A model generated the notes under the pieces. The model was given only the letters and a program-made list of their open reading frames with translations, was not told the DNA's origin and made no database searches. Below are positions 54,901-64,000 of a DNA stretch of 64,000 nucleotides, one piece after another. Numbering within the stretch: the first letter of the stretch is position 1; each line of letters begins with the position of its first letter. The position numbers and the translations under genes are program-made. This DNA comes from Hoplostethus atlanticus (taxonomy: Eukaryota; Chordata; Actinopteri; Trachichthyiformes; Trachichthyidae): NCBI GenBank assembly GCA_034670405.1, contig JAXDDX010000004.1, forward strand, positions 9,697,501 through 9,761,500, in the 5' to 3' direction.

Positions 54901-57900
54901 GCGCTAGATAAGTTAACAGATACAGTTGAGAATAAGTTGGACAAAATGGGGGGTTATTATCTATGAATATGGAGTTAATAGGTTTGGAGTTCATGAAAAA
55001 GAGGACGTTTTAGAACTAAAGAAGTCTAGACGACAGCAAGACATAGACTTGTTAAGGAAGTTTAGAAAGCAGTGAAGAAAGGCTTTAGGAAGAGGGTATT
55101 GATGCGTTAAAAAATAACTTGAAAATCTCGTGGTAGCATTGAGGAGAGCAGAAAAACAAGCTTTTAAGTCATTATTTACCTAGGAAAAGGGCGGTAGTCT
55201 GCGAACATCAAAGCAGGAGGAGTGCATCTGATGATCTGAGAAGCTCATGTAGGTAGATCATTTGGATCATGGCGTAGAGCAGGATGAAGATATTAGTCCG
55301 TTTTGGCCTATATGCCTCCTTTTTAATGTAGCAGCACAGACAAAATGCTTGGAGAGGAACAATTTAGTTGATACATCAGTGCAAAAAGCAAGAATACCTG
55401 GATTTTTTTTGGGTGCTTGGAACACACGCATGATTTGGCACCAAATTCAATCAGCCAAATGATGGATTTGGCTTATGCTTTTGGCTCCATTCCACACAAC
55501 CTTTTGTGGACATAATTTGATTTCTTTAAAGTCCCAAACATGGTCAAAACCCTGCGTGGAGCTTATTTTTAAAGACTACAGGGCTAGGATTAGGGCTAGG
55601 ATGAAGGTAAAGCCAAGCAAACCAAGAAGCATCTCTATAGTCAAAGGGAAAGTGTTGTCCAAAAGATTTTACGTAGATGAAGAAGCAATCCCTACAATAT
55701 CTGAGAAGCCTGTTAAAAGCTTACGGAGATGGTATAGTGCTGGTGGTAGTATAGCTTAAATGACAAGGAGCAACTTCAGGGGTTAAGACAGGAAGTAATA
55801 AGAGGAAGAGGTGGCATAGAGAAGTCAATGCTACACGGTACATTAAAGTTGTGGTGCCTGCCGTTTGGACTTTTGCCCCGGCTGATGTGGCCTCTGACAA
55901 TGTATGTACCCATAACAAAGGTAGACAAGCTAGAGAAATCGATAAGCTCACATGTTTGGAAATGGCTGGGAGGCCCACGCTGACTTAGTAGTGTAGCATT
56001 GTATGGGAAGAGGCTTCTGGAGTTACGTCTGTCTAGCTTAAAAGAGGCGTTTTAAATGTGCAAAAGTGAGATTGGAGATGACATTAACAGAGTCTAAAGA
56101 TAGCGCAGTAAGTTTGGCACCTACTTTAGTAACCGGGGCGAAAATAAAATCCCAGAGAGGCAGTTCAGCGAGCACAGTCAGCTCTAAGGCATAGGGATAT
56201 TGAAGGACGAGTGCAACGGGGTTGAGGGGGCTTAGAACAGGCAAACCCGTGTGGAGCAAGACGACACAATCAGAAAAAAAGGACACCAGCAAGATGTGCT
56301 AGGGCAGTTGCTCAGGTAAACTGCTACACTCAGGCATATTTTGTCAGGTTGTAAATAGGCATGGGACGATATGAAAATTTCATGTCACGATTATCCTGGC
56401 CAAAATAATTGCAATTCACGATATTATCCCGATAATCATCAAAATATGCTTAAAACTCTTAAAATAGCACTAAAACATACCGGAATCACTTTACCTTACA
56501 TTTTGTTAAGAAACAAATATTTGTATTGCATCATAGGACACATATCTTGAATAACTTGTTTTGTTGAAATGAATTAATCAGCTACTAGGAAGGAAGATTC
56601 TGAAATTGACTTGTCCATGGGGAAGAGCAGATTATGAAAGACACAGTTGTAGGCAGGAATAACACAGGGCGACTAGGGGGAGATGGGGACCGGGAAATGT
56701 CAGTAGCAAACAATCTCACGAGAAATGACTAGCACTAGTTTAAGACCAGACTTTGTGCTGGTCAGCCACGTTGCAGACTTTTTTTGTGGAGCTGACGGTG
56801 CCATGGGAAGATGCAGTTGACAAAGCATATGAAAGAAGCTCAGGAATACTGAGTTGGCAGCAGAGGCAGAGCCGTGAGGTTGAAAGGCTATTGTACGCCT
56901 TATTGAGGCCGGATGTCAGCTACCGCGTTGCTTCGGGAGCTAGACCTCCATGGACAGAGCCTACGTCAGGTTGTGAGCAACGTCAGAGGCAGCAGAAGGG
57001 GCTAGTCAGTGGCTTTGGTGGAGGAAGAGGGACACAGGTTGGGGGTACAAAGTAACTAAAGTAGGGGACTTAGTTTCATAGGATACATGGTAAATAGTTG
57101 GCAGACCCAAATAGGATGGCTGGGCAGCTAAGCGGGCCCTGGCATCCATTGCAGAGCTGCCAGTCAAGCCAGCAGGGTCAGCCAGTGCAGATACAATGCG
57201 GTTGCCTGGAATAAGGAACAGACCCAGGCAACCATTCTCTGCTTCGGACGAAATGTCCTAGGGTAGGGTGCCTTCATTTTCATTCATTTTATCTGCTTTG
57301 GCTTTAATCCCTTAGGGTAGCGTGTAATTTTTGAAGCGTAGCTAAAGCAGATAGCTGGGCAGCTGAGCAGGGCCTTGGCATCCATTACGGAGCCAACAGG
57401 GTCAGTCGGTGCGTTAGAATGTGGCTGTCTGGAATGATGTATGGGCCCAGACAATCGCTCCGTTTTTGGCATTAATTTCCTATGGTAGGGTATTGTTAAG
57501 GAGGCTAGTCTAGTGCAGTGCAGCGCTGAGTATCTTAGCAGTGCTGAGTGTGGGTACAGCGGGGCGGTGCTTCTGGGACGCCGGAGGTGTTGTGGGCCTA
57601 ATCTAATTCAACGAACATCTATGATGGGAGGTGCCCACTTGATGACTCCAATGACATAATGGACTGGACTGCATTTATATAGCGCTTTTATCCAAAGCGC
57701 TTTACAGTATATGCCTCTCATTCACCCATTCACACTCACACTCACACACCAATGGCAGTGAGCTACCATGCAAGGTGCTGGCCTGACCATTGGGAGCAAT
57801 TTGGGGTTCAGTGTCTTGCCCAAGGACACTTCGACATGTGGACTGGAGGAGCCGGGGATCGAACCTACGATCTTCTGATTACATACCCACTTTCCTTGTA

Positions 57901-58681
57901 AATCTAAACTAGGTTTCTATGTACGGGATAACGGGATAACTACGTTGTGTCCTGTGTATTGGTAAATGTCTCAGCTAGCTTTGGCTAGTGACTGCTGTGA
58001 ATAGAGCAGTCATTGTTCATTGTCCGGGGACCCGTTTTGGCTCCTAACCCACCGTTTGACAAACTGAGGCTTTACACAATAGGACAAATCTGTTGCACTG
58101 GTAGGACTTGACAAACTGAGGCTTACACAATAGGACAAATCTGTTGCACAGTTTGGACTTGACAAACAGGCTTACACAATAGGACAATTCTGTTGGACAT
58201 CTCTAGCACTAGAGAACTTACCATGTCGTAGTGTTGAAATCGTTAGTTGCATGTTTTATAAAACCCCAATTGCTATACCTCGTATGTTCTATTTTTCTTT
58301 GCTCTATCCTATTATATGTTCTGCTGCAACGACCCAGTTTCCTCACAGGGATCATTAAAGCTTCGTTTGATCTTAAAGTCAAATGTGGTATGATCCCTTT
58401 TAAGGAGCTGGAGCCAGGTTGTCTGAATTTCCTGTCTCTTTCATCTAATGGTCGAAGGTGACGTGGACTTCCTCTTGCTTGTCTGTTTCAGAGCATGCCT
58501 CGGACTTCCACCTCAGAACCACATGCACTTGGAGTCCAAGCTGCAGAGAGGTTTCCTTCCTCCACACAGCAACCACATCAATGGTGAATGGCCGCTTAAA
58601 AACAAGTTGGCCATAGCAAAAGGATCCATACATCTGACAAATGGAGTTGGTTCACATGTCAAAGAGGCAACACTTGGGTGA
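48420..58681 (+). CDS. isyna1: inositol-3-phosphate synthase 1, ten coding exons, one frameshift
   Basis: Exons 48420-48533, 48672-48833, 49272-49401, 49753-49946, 50106-50256, 50879-51094, 52588-52752, 52920-53033, 53763-53980 and 58492-58681 give about 550 residues (human 558). The enzyme converts glucose 6-phosphate to inositol 3-phosphate using NAD, the first step of inositol synthesis; it is cytosolic. Landmarks are the Rossmann loop [32 protein letters not shown], the [11 protein letters not shown] lysine region after [16 protein letters not shown], and [19 protein letters not shown]. The start is [12 protein letters not shown]. The exon at 50106-50256 has 151 nt where 150 fit: one surplus base at about 50210-50211 (ACGGCCAGGGG) shifts the frame before [14 protein letters not shown]. 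Everything after that is intact, so a sequencing or assembly error is likelier than a pseudogene. Poly(A) signal AATAAA at 58884. Confidence 0.95.
51269..52352. mobile_element. TIR element with long (CT)n tract in isyna1 intron
   Basis: Ends ACTTACGCCGTGGACAAACT and, at the right, the inverted ACTTACGCCAGGGGACACAC; similarity continues through GGCGCCGAATG motifs. The interior holds an uninterrupted CT run (about 51392-51485) and CT-rich DNA to 52020. No transposase. Target duplication unclear. Confidence 0.55.
51392..51485. repeat. (CT)n microsatellite, about 47 units
   Basis: Longest simple repeat of the window. Serine/leucine and arginine/glutamate ORFs over it are artefacts. Confidence 0.95.
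54530..57060 (+). mobile_element. degraded non-LTR retrotransposon (R2-like/RLE type)
   Basis: Several frames in order on the plus strand resemble one fish LINE. An N-terminal C2H2-like piece [14 protein letters not shown] is at about 54590. An RT-flank piece [20 protein letters not shown] and VKSLRRWY follows at 55590-55735. Then come [18 protein letters not shown] (about 55850), WKWLGVPR-like codons and KAYERSSG (about 56825). [18 protein letters not shown] at about 56770 matches the conserved C-terminal segment of such elements. The catalytic RT core is missing and frames are broken, so it is inactive. Exact clade is uncertain. Confidence 0.65.
57110..57495. repeat. diverged tandem duplication, about 235-bp spacing
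   Basis: 57110-57265 and 57350-57495 align through GGGCAGCT.AGC.GGGCC, GGCATCCATT, CAGGGTCAG and CCTA.GGTAGGGT. It is probably LINE 3' region. Confidence 0.6.
57661..57890 (-). mobile_element. tRNA-derived SINE, 5'-truncated
   Basis: Read on the minus strand it has the B box GGTTCGATCCCCGGC, the core CCACATGTCGAAGTGTCCTT and the tail AAAGCGCTATATAAATGCAG. It is the same family as 44203-44530. Confidence 0.75.
58055..58200. repeat. three tandem copies of a 50-bp unit
   Basis: GACAAACTGAGGCTT followed by ACACAATAGGACAAATCTGT recurs three times, the last copy shortened. Confidence 0.8.
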
Positions 58682-58841
58682 TGTTCACAAATATCAACAC
58701 TATAGCCCAAGATAAAAAATTTAACTGTCTTAACATTTTTGTGAAAACGATGGGCATAATATCTTGCGTTACTGTCTACCATTTTAATAGGTCATCTCAT
58801 TATTACTTTACTACTGTTCCAGTCATTTGTGCGTGAATAGT

Positions 58842-58842
58842 A

Positions 58843-58874
<32 letters not shown>
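58842..58874. repeat. (TAG)n microsatellite in isyna1 3' UTR
   Basis: About eleven TAG units between the stop codon and the AATAAA at 58884. Confidence 0.85.
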
Positions 58875-59042
58875 AGTTAGAAAAATAAAGAAGTATTCTA
58901 GTAAGATCTAGATCGAGTAAGATCTAAGATCTAATAACCTAAACTACTCCCAGGATTCTGTACACCTGTAGATGTTAATAAAAGCGTAACTTAATCATTG
59001 TTGTTTGACCTTATTTATTGTATATTTTGATCACACACACAC

Positions 59043-59359
59043 AGGGTGAGTTCTGCATAAGTGGGACACTGTGCATTTCTGACTTCTGTGAAATCTATCA
59101 ACTTCTATGAATTCCTCAAGATTTCTTATTACCAAATACTAATAAGGATCCCTGCTGTTATCCTATTCATGGGAGGCATGGCACACCATTTGTGGACAGT
59201 GTTGCCCCGCGTCATGGCAAGACGTGCCAGTGCGAGTTTTGTTTCATTATCTTTATCAATATAGATTTGTTACGTGAAAGTCCAAGAAATATACCGAAGA
59301 ATCATGAAAAAGACAGGAAACCGAAAACGTTAGTGTCCCACTTTTGCTGAACTCACCCT
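59043..59359. mobile_element. 317-bp MITE between isyna1 and tpgs1
   Basis: Ends AGGGTGAGTTCTGCATAAG and, inverted, AGGGTGAGTTCAGCAAAAG. The inverted repeats extend through GTGGGACACT (about 28 bp). The flanks ACACACAC and ACATGCAC are similar but not identical. No coding content. It lies about 250 bp upstream of the tpgs1 start codon. Confidence 0.75.
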
Positions 59360-59607
59360 ACATGCACATGCACAGTATCAGACAGCGTCCCTAGCAACCA
59401 AGGAAAAAGACGGAGGGGGAAGTGACATTTTTATTTTCAAGTAGTCTTTTGTCTTTGCCAAAAATCTCGATTCACAGACAGTTTGTGCGACGTTTTTGTA
59501 GTGGTGTTGCTTAATGGACCGAGGCGATCAACCTCAACGGCTACATTTCCCCAACGGACAGGGTCGGGCATGAATCACTTCCGTTGCCGTTGCTACCCAG
59601 AAAAACA

Positions 59608-61017
59608 ATGGCGGAGAAGGAGAAGCGCAGGCCCGTGGTTACTGCGGGTATGTCCGAAGTCAAAACAACTAAATCAGACAGCGAGAGGGAATTTCTCTCA
59701 CAGGCGGGAGTGGGAGAGCTGCTCCGCGGGGCGCTGCTGAAGATGGTTGAGGCCAGATCGGACGACCCCATCGGGTTTTTGGCCGACCACTTCTGCAACC
59801 TCGCCTCTGTGTCGGAGACCGGGGCGGCTGGATGCAGTGATGGGGTTCAGCTGAACAACGGTCCGCTGAGCGCAGCCGCACAGGAGCAGCAGCATCTTAA
59901 CAGGGCGCTGTGGCACCTGCGGCTGGCGCACCACTCTCAAAGGTTTGGGCAAATTTTAAAGGATGTAAGGACGTAATGGCCGAATATTTTACTAAGCAAT
60001 ACAGTATAGACCAGGGTTGGCCAAGCTGTTTTCAGCAAGCCCCAAATACAATATCTAATATTGTTGTAGTTAGTTATTAGTATAGAACTGCATTGCAGTA
60101 GGTGGGGCGATAACTACAGTGAGGAGAATGAAAGCTGTGGTCAGAATTGCCAACCTTATACAAGGGTAGGGGAATCTAATCCAATGGGGGCTGTAGGCTA
60201 CAGGATACTGTATGGTGATGCTGATTTATCATTACCACTAATACGTGCCTATAGTGTAGCCTACCATTTTGTTGATATTGATGTGACACAGCAGTGATAC
60301 AATGGATTGAAAGACTGGCTTTTCCATATACCTACTGACAACCCTGTGTTGTTTTGTTTCTTAAATCCAGGTCTGCCTTCAGCAACAATGTGCGTGTGGC
60401 TTATGACCTCCTGAGCCACACTGCGCCCCAGAGACGTCCCAGTAGAGCGCCTGAAGGCCCCGAGGGCTCTTGTACTAATGGCCCCACTGGAGGTGGGGTA
60501 AGAGGGGGGCTCTACACCCAGACACTGGAGTGCCTGTGCAGTGAAGGCGGAGTTCCTGCCTCCACCTCCGCTCCTCTCCTCCGCCGCCTCCACTGCCAGG
60601 ACCATGAGGCTGTCCCCTATGATGTCTTTCGGACACGGTGTGCTCACATGTGCTGTATTCTCAGACTACATCCGACAGTCCCAGAGGCTTTATGCTGAGG
60701 TGTGCTGCCCAGCCGAGGGACCTGCATCACGTGCACTGTGCCTGGCCGTACTGGGGACCCTTCAGGAAGCCCTGGAGACCTCCCAGGGCTGCGATGCTAA
60801 CCGTTGTACTAATGCTAACACTAAAGCCAATCCCTGCCTGGAGGCCAACCTGAAGGCTAACCGTTACCTGGAGGCCAGTGCCAAGATCTCTCCCTACAAG
60901 CTGGCCCAGGCCATGGCTGGAGCACAGACGGGGGGACCGGGTGGGAATATGGATGCCAAGGAGTTTGAGAACGCAGCGGCAGAGCTCTTCATCACTCGAG
61001 TGAAAGTTGTGTCATAG
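59608..61017 (+). CDS. tpgs1: tubulin polyglutamylase complex subunit 1, two exons, one frameshift
   Basis: Exons 59608-59942 and 60371-61017. The start MAEKEKRRPVV matches the family; an in-frame ATG at 59584 is probably not used. Conserved blocks are [84 protein letters not shown] and the C-terminal EFENAAAELFITRVKVV. TPGS1 is a non-catalytic subunit of the TTLL1-type polyglutamylase that modifies axonemal and neuronal tubulin. The summed exons are 982 nt, one more than a multiple of three: a surplus A at about 60633 (CGGACACGG) shifts the frame between VFR and HGVLTC. The expected length without it is 326 residues. Both flanks are well conserved, so an error in the sequence is the favoured explanation. 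Confidence 0.92.
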
Positions 61018-62751
61018 CTGTCTACTGTATTCTCATATGTACAGCCTGTGTATAGCCTACAGTAAATAGTTACACTCTGTGAATAGGAATACAAAAGTTA
61101 TTACAAATGTATTTATCAAAATAATAAACATAACAACAACAATAAACAAACAATAAATAAAATACATGAAATGCATTGAGGCATCCAACCAACTCCCATT
61201 AAGCCAAAAGCTTACTTTGAATATTATGGAATTTAATTTAAAAATAAAATGTTCCTGAAAGTGATTTTCATGTTTTTGTTTAACTGGTATTTACCTTAAG
61301 GGGAACACCACTGAAGATTTTAAAATGCCATGTCCATCTGCGAGAAGACATCAATATATATTATTATATTATTGAACATTTACCACTAATCTCCTTCAAA
61401 CTGAACAGTGAACTGAACAGTCGACACTTTCTAGGATACCATGGCATTCTCATTAAATGTGGTGATTTCTGTGGCTTAAAGGTGCTGACATGGTAGTGTT
61501 GTGGTAGTTGAGGTGGTAGGTACAGCGTCTAAAGGAAGTGGGCGTACTGTGATGACACTGCAATATATTTCTATGGTAATAGTAATTAACCTGATAGATT
61601 ACTGTTAGCCTTTTAGTTATTCCAGGGAAAGTCGACTTGCTCTCTTCTATACTCTGCTACACATTCACCCCCTGGGAGCTGTTGTGGGTTTAGTGCCTTG
61701 CTCGAAGGCACCTCAACATTAGTTGTTTAGGGAGGGGAGACTGTTACTCATCCACTTCCTTCCCCCATACATTCAAGGCGGTGACAAGCCCACTTCTTTA
61801 ACCTCTAGGCTATCGCCGCTGCCACACTTTTAAACATGTATACTCTTAATACCCAGAACAACAGGTGTATTGTCAGTTTACCTGTGTATGACCTCCATCA
61901 CCCCACTGTAAGGTACAGCACCGTATCAAATGGCCACTAAATATCTCCATAACAGAACAAGATAAAGAATGATGCTCATAGGTATTAATTCCTCTCCTGA
62001 GAAGAATGCACCCAATTATTCCAGTATTAATGAACAATTAGTTTGACATTCATAGTAAAGCATATTGATAATTCTTCTCAGCACAATGAAGACAAACTGG
62101 ACTTGAAGAGTGACATGCAGGCATATGCTGAATTTGCAGCATAGTATGATCATGCAGTCACAGTATGGATGATTTGTCCACACGGGCCCCTCACTCACAC
62201 AAACTGCTTAGTGTATGCAATGTGACTGTAGAAATATTTCACAAAATAAAATGGAGAAAGTCACCCATGCATTTATTTTCAATACTCTAACTCACTTTAT
62301 TCTTCTCTTTAATCAAAAGACTCATCTGCAGCTAGTACCAAATGCAAGGCTTCTAACCAGAATTACATTTAGAATTGACTTAAAAATCAATCTTACTGAT
62401 TACTTTCAAAGAAAAACATGATTTTGCACCAGTTTATTTTAGTGTATGTGTATTAATTTGTGAAGTTATGAATTCTATTCATTTTGTTTGTAATAGCTGC
62501 GTAATATATGTATGATTATGATTACAATTATTATTGTTCTGAGTATTACTACAAACAAGACTACTAATACTACACCTGCCCTAGCCCCGCCCACATACCA
62601 TTATTTCACTGATGTGTAACAGTTTGTGATGTCATAATATACTGCTGGAATTCTGAAGTTGTCTGTTTCTTTGTGAGTACATGAAACTACAGCCCAGTTC
62701 AACTGAGTACGAGTAACAAGGCATTAGATTAAACTCTTTACCAAAGGAAGA
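61018..62751. other. tpgs1 3' flank and intergenic DNA
   Basis: AATAAA motifs occur from about 61119. A probable minus-strand SINE lies at 61650-61832. No other gene is seen; the rest is AT-rich. Confidence 0.5.
61650..61832 (-). mobile_element. probable tRNA-derived SINE relic
   Basis: The minus strand begins with an A-box-like GATAGCCTAGAGGTTAAAGA and GTGGGCTTGTCACCG. Further on, GCCTTCGAGCAAGGCACTAA resembles the central part of common teleost SINEs. The B box is degraded. Confidence 0.45.
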
Positions 62752-64000
62752 ATGGACACGACTCTCAGAGCCAAACAGAGGGAGATTTTAGCCCTGAAAA
62801 ACACCATCGGTGAGATGGAACGTAGAAGAAGACAGGATACAGCCTGGTGGGAAGCACAGATGATGCAGAAGGATGACAAATTGCGCTTTCCTCAGAAAAG
62901 CTCTGAGTGACTCGGCAAGTCAACAAAAAACCTTCAACACCCAGGCGGGGATATGGAGGAGAGAGAAGGAGGGCATGGAGGAGAGATGGAGGAGAGAGAA
63001 GGAGAGCATGGAGGAGAACCTGAAGAAGACAGTGGAGTGGGGGGCCGCCGTCTTCAACGAGAAAAGCAAGGAGATCGCTCTTCTCCATGAGACCATCCAG
63101 CAAGAGAAAGAAGAGACTGCAAAGGTCTCAGAAGAGAGGGAGAAGGTGGAGAGAGAGCTCAAAGTGAAGGACAATATGATTGAGAAACTCTGTCAAACTG
63201 TTGAGACTCTCACCATGGAGAAGGAGACGATGTCCTCCACCATTGCTGCTCTTGAGGTGAGGATGGAGAGGGATGCAATGATGACCAGGGACCTGGACAC
63301 CAAAATCCTTCTCCAACAAGAGCGCTGGGAGGAAGAAAAGTCTCAGCTGTTGGAGAAGATCAAAGACACTGAGCAGAAATGGACAGCAGCTCAACAAAAG
63401 ATAAAGATCGTACAAATGAACCAAACCACCCAGACTGACGAAAGCACAGAAGTGAGCAAGGTACTGAAGCACACAGTTTCTGGTAGGGAAGAAAGTTAAT
63501 TGCAACACTACAATATATTCTTAACTGATTATTCCTTTCTTTTTTTAGAAGGAGACGATGTCCTCCACCATTGCTGCTCTTGAGGCGAGGATGGAGAGGG
63601 ATGCAATGATGACCAGGGACCTGGACACCAAAATCCTTCTCCAACAAGAGCGCTGGGAGGAAGAAAAGTCTCAGCTGTTGGAGAAGATTAAAGACACTGA
63701 GCAGAAATGGACAGCAGCTCAACACAAAATAAAGATCGTACAAATGAACCAAACCACCCAGACTGAAGAAAGCACAAAAATGAGCAAGGTACTGAAGCAC
63801 ACAGTTTCTGGTAGGGAAGAAAGTTAATTGCAACACTACAATATATTCTTAACTGATTATTCCTTTCTTTTTTTAGAAGGAGACGATGTCCTCCACCATT
63901 GCTGCTCTTGAGGCGAGGATGGAGAGGGATGCAATGATGACCAGGGACCTGGACACCAAAATCCTTCTCCAACAAGAGCGCTGGGAGGAAGAAAAGTCTC
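62752..64000 (+). CDS. coiled-coil protein with tandemly repeated exon, partial
   Basis: Not recognised as a named gene. Exon 1 starts MDTTLRAKQREILALKNTIG and ends at the AAG before GTACTG (63460). Exons 2 (63549-63788) and 3 (from 63877, cut by the window end) are near-identical 240-bp, phase-0 exons, each encoding 80 residues from KETMSSTIAALEARMERD through LLQQERWEEEKSQLLEKI to NQTTQTEESTKMSK. The composition is Glu/Lys/Gln-rich with heptad-like spacing, so a long coiled coil is expected; there is no signal peptide. Exon 1 is 709 nt, one base too long: a surplus T in the CGCTTTCCTC run (about 62887-62889) shifts the frame between KDDKLR and FLRKALSDS. An alternative start in the second frame exists at 62873. 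Exon count beyond 64000 is unknown. Confidence 0.75.
63221..64000 (+). repeat. tandem 328-bp exon-plus-intron repeat
   Basis: Units start at 63221, 63549 and 63877, exactly 328 bp apart. Each holds a 240-bp coding part and an 88-bp intron or its equivalent, ending TTTTTTTAG. Differences between units are a handful of substitutions, including in the intron, so the duplication is recent. The third copy runs off the window. Confidence 0.93.

Larger units (their letters stand above)
54292..58009. repeat. direct repeat pair flanking the LINE in isyna1's last intron
   Basis: 54292-54420 and 57901-58009 share AATCTAAACTAGGTTT and then a nearly perfect 60-bp block (TCCTGTGTATTGGTAAATGT ... GAATAGAGCAG). 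Everything between is LINE, SINE and local repeats. It may be an unusually long target duplication or a local duplication. Confidence 0.75.

Noticed and set aside
57110-58200. CRISPR-like array from repeated units
   Set aside because: Tandem copies without unique spacers, in a eukaryotic intron.
63461-63499. Alternative C-terminus VLKHTVSGREES read into the intron
   Set aside because: It occurs identically after each repeat unit and depends on reading through a good GT-AG intron; kept only as a possible retained-intron isoform.

Overview
The window is nuclear DNA from a ray-finned (teleost) fish. The evidence is short GT-AG introns, dense (GT)n and GATA microsatellites, typical fish transposons (hAT, Tc1, Harbinger-like, L2/Rex-type LINEs, tRNA-derived SINEs, one Ty1/copia) and five recognisable vertebrate-type genes. 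Species cannot be fixed from the sequence alone.

Layout: 1-7560 is gene-free, with microsatellites and an L2-type LINE relic. 7590-10331 (+) is a four-exon GT92 glycosyltransferase. 10332-14990 is intergenic with a degraded LINE. 14991-22604 (-) is a complete seven-coding-exon pdcd10 (CCM3) gene; its introns hold a 1.2 kb hAT, a Tc1 and a 1.0 kb TIR element. A likely TATA-less promoter lies near 23.4-23.5 kb, followed by another hAT with a perfect 8-bp target duplication.

26.5-48.1 kb is built on a tandem duplication. The promoter and first exon of isyna1 occur twice, at about 26.5-28.1 kb and 46.7-48.1 kb. The first copy was broken by a hAT element, which in turn received a nearly young Ty1/copia retrotransposon (29405-34294). 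Between the copies sits a five-exon CD200-like immunoglobulin receptor-ligand gene (36896-38883, +). The second copy carries a decayed ZBED-type hAT transposon (about 42.2-46.66 kb). isyna1 itself (48420-58681, +; inositol-3-phosphate synthase, ten coding exons) has a LINE-filled last intron. tpgs1 (59608-61017, +; tubulin polyglutamylase complex subunit 1) follows. At the right edge is an unrecognised coiled-coil gene with a tandemly repeated 240-bp exon, cut by the window.

The genes do not form a pathway: the neighbours act in glycosylation, CCM/STRIPAK signalling, immune recognition, inositol synthesis and tubulin modification. isyna1, tpgs1 and the coiled-coil gene each carry exactly one surplus base that breaks an otherwise clean reading frame; this looks more like assembly error than three independent pseudogenes. 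The most interesting structures are the duplicated isyna1 promoter, the hAT family with a palindromic minisatellite, the tandem exon array and the copia element primed by an internal initiator-tRNA segment.
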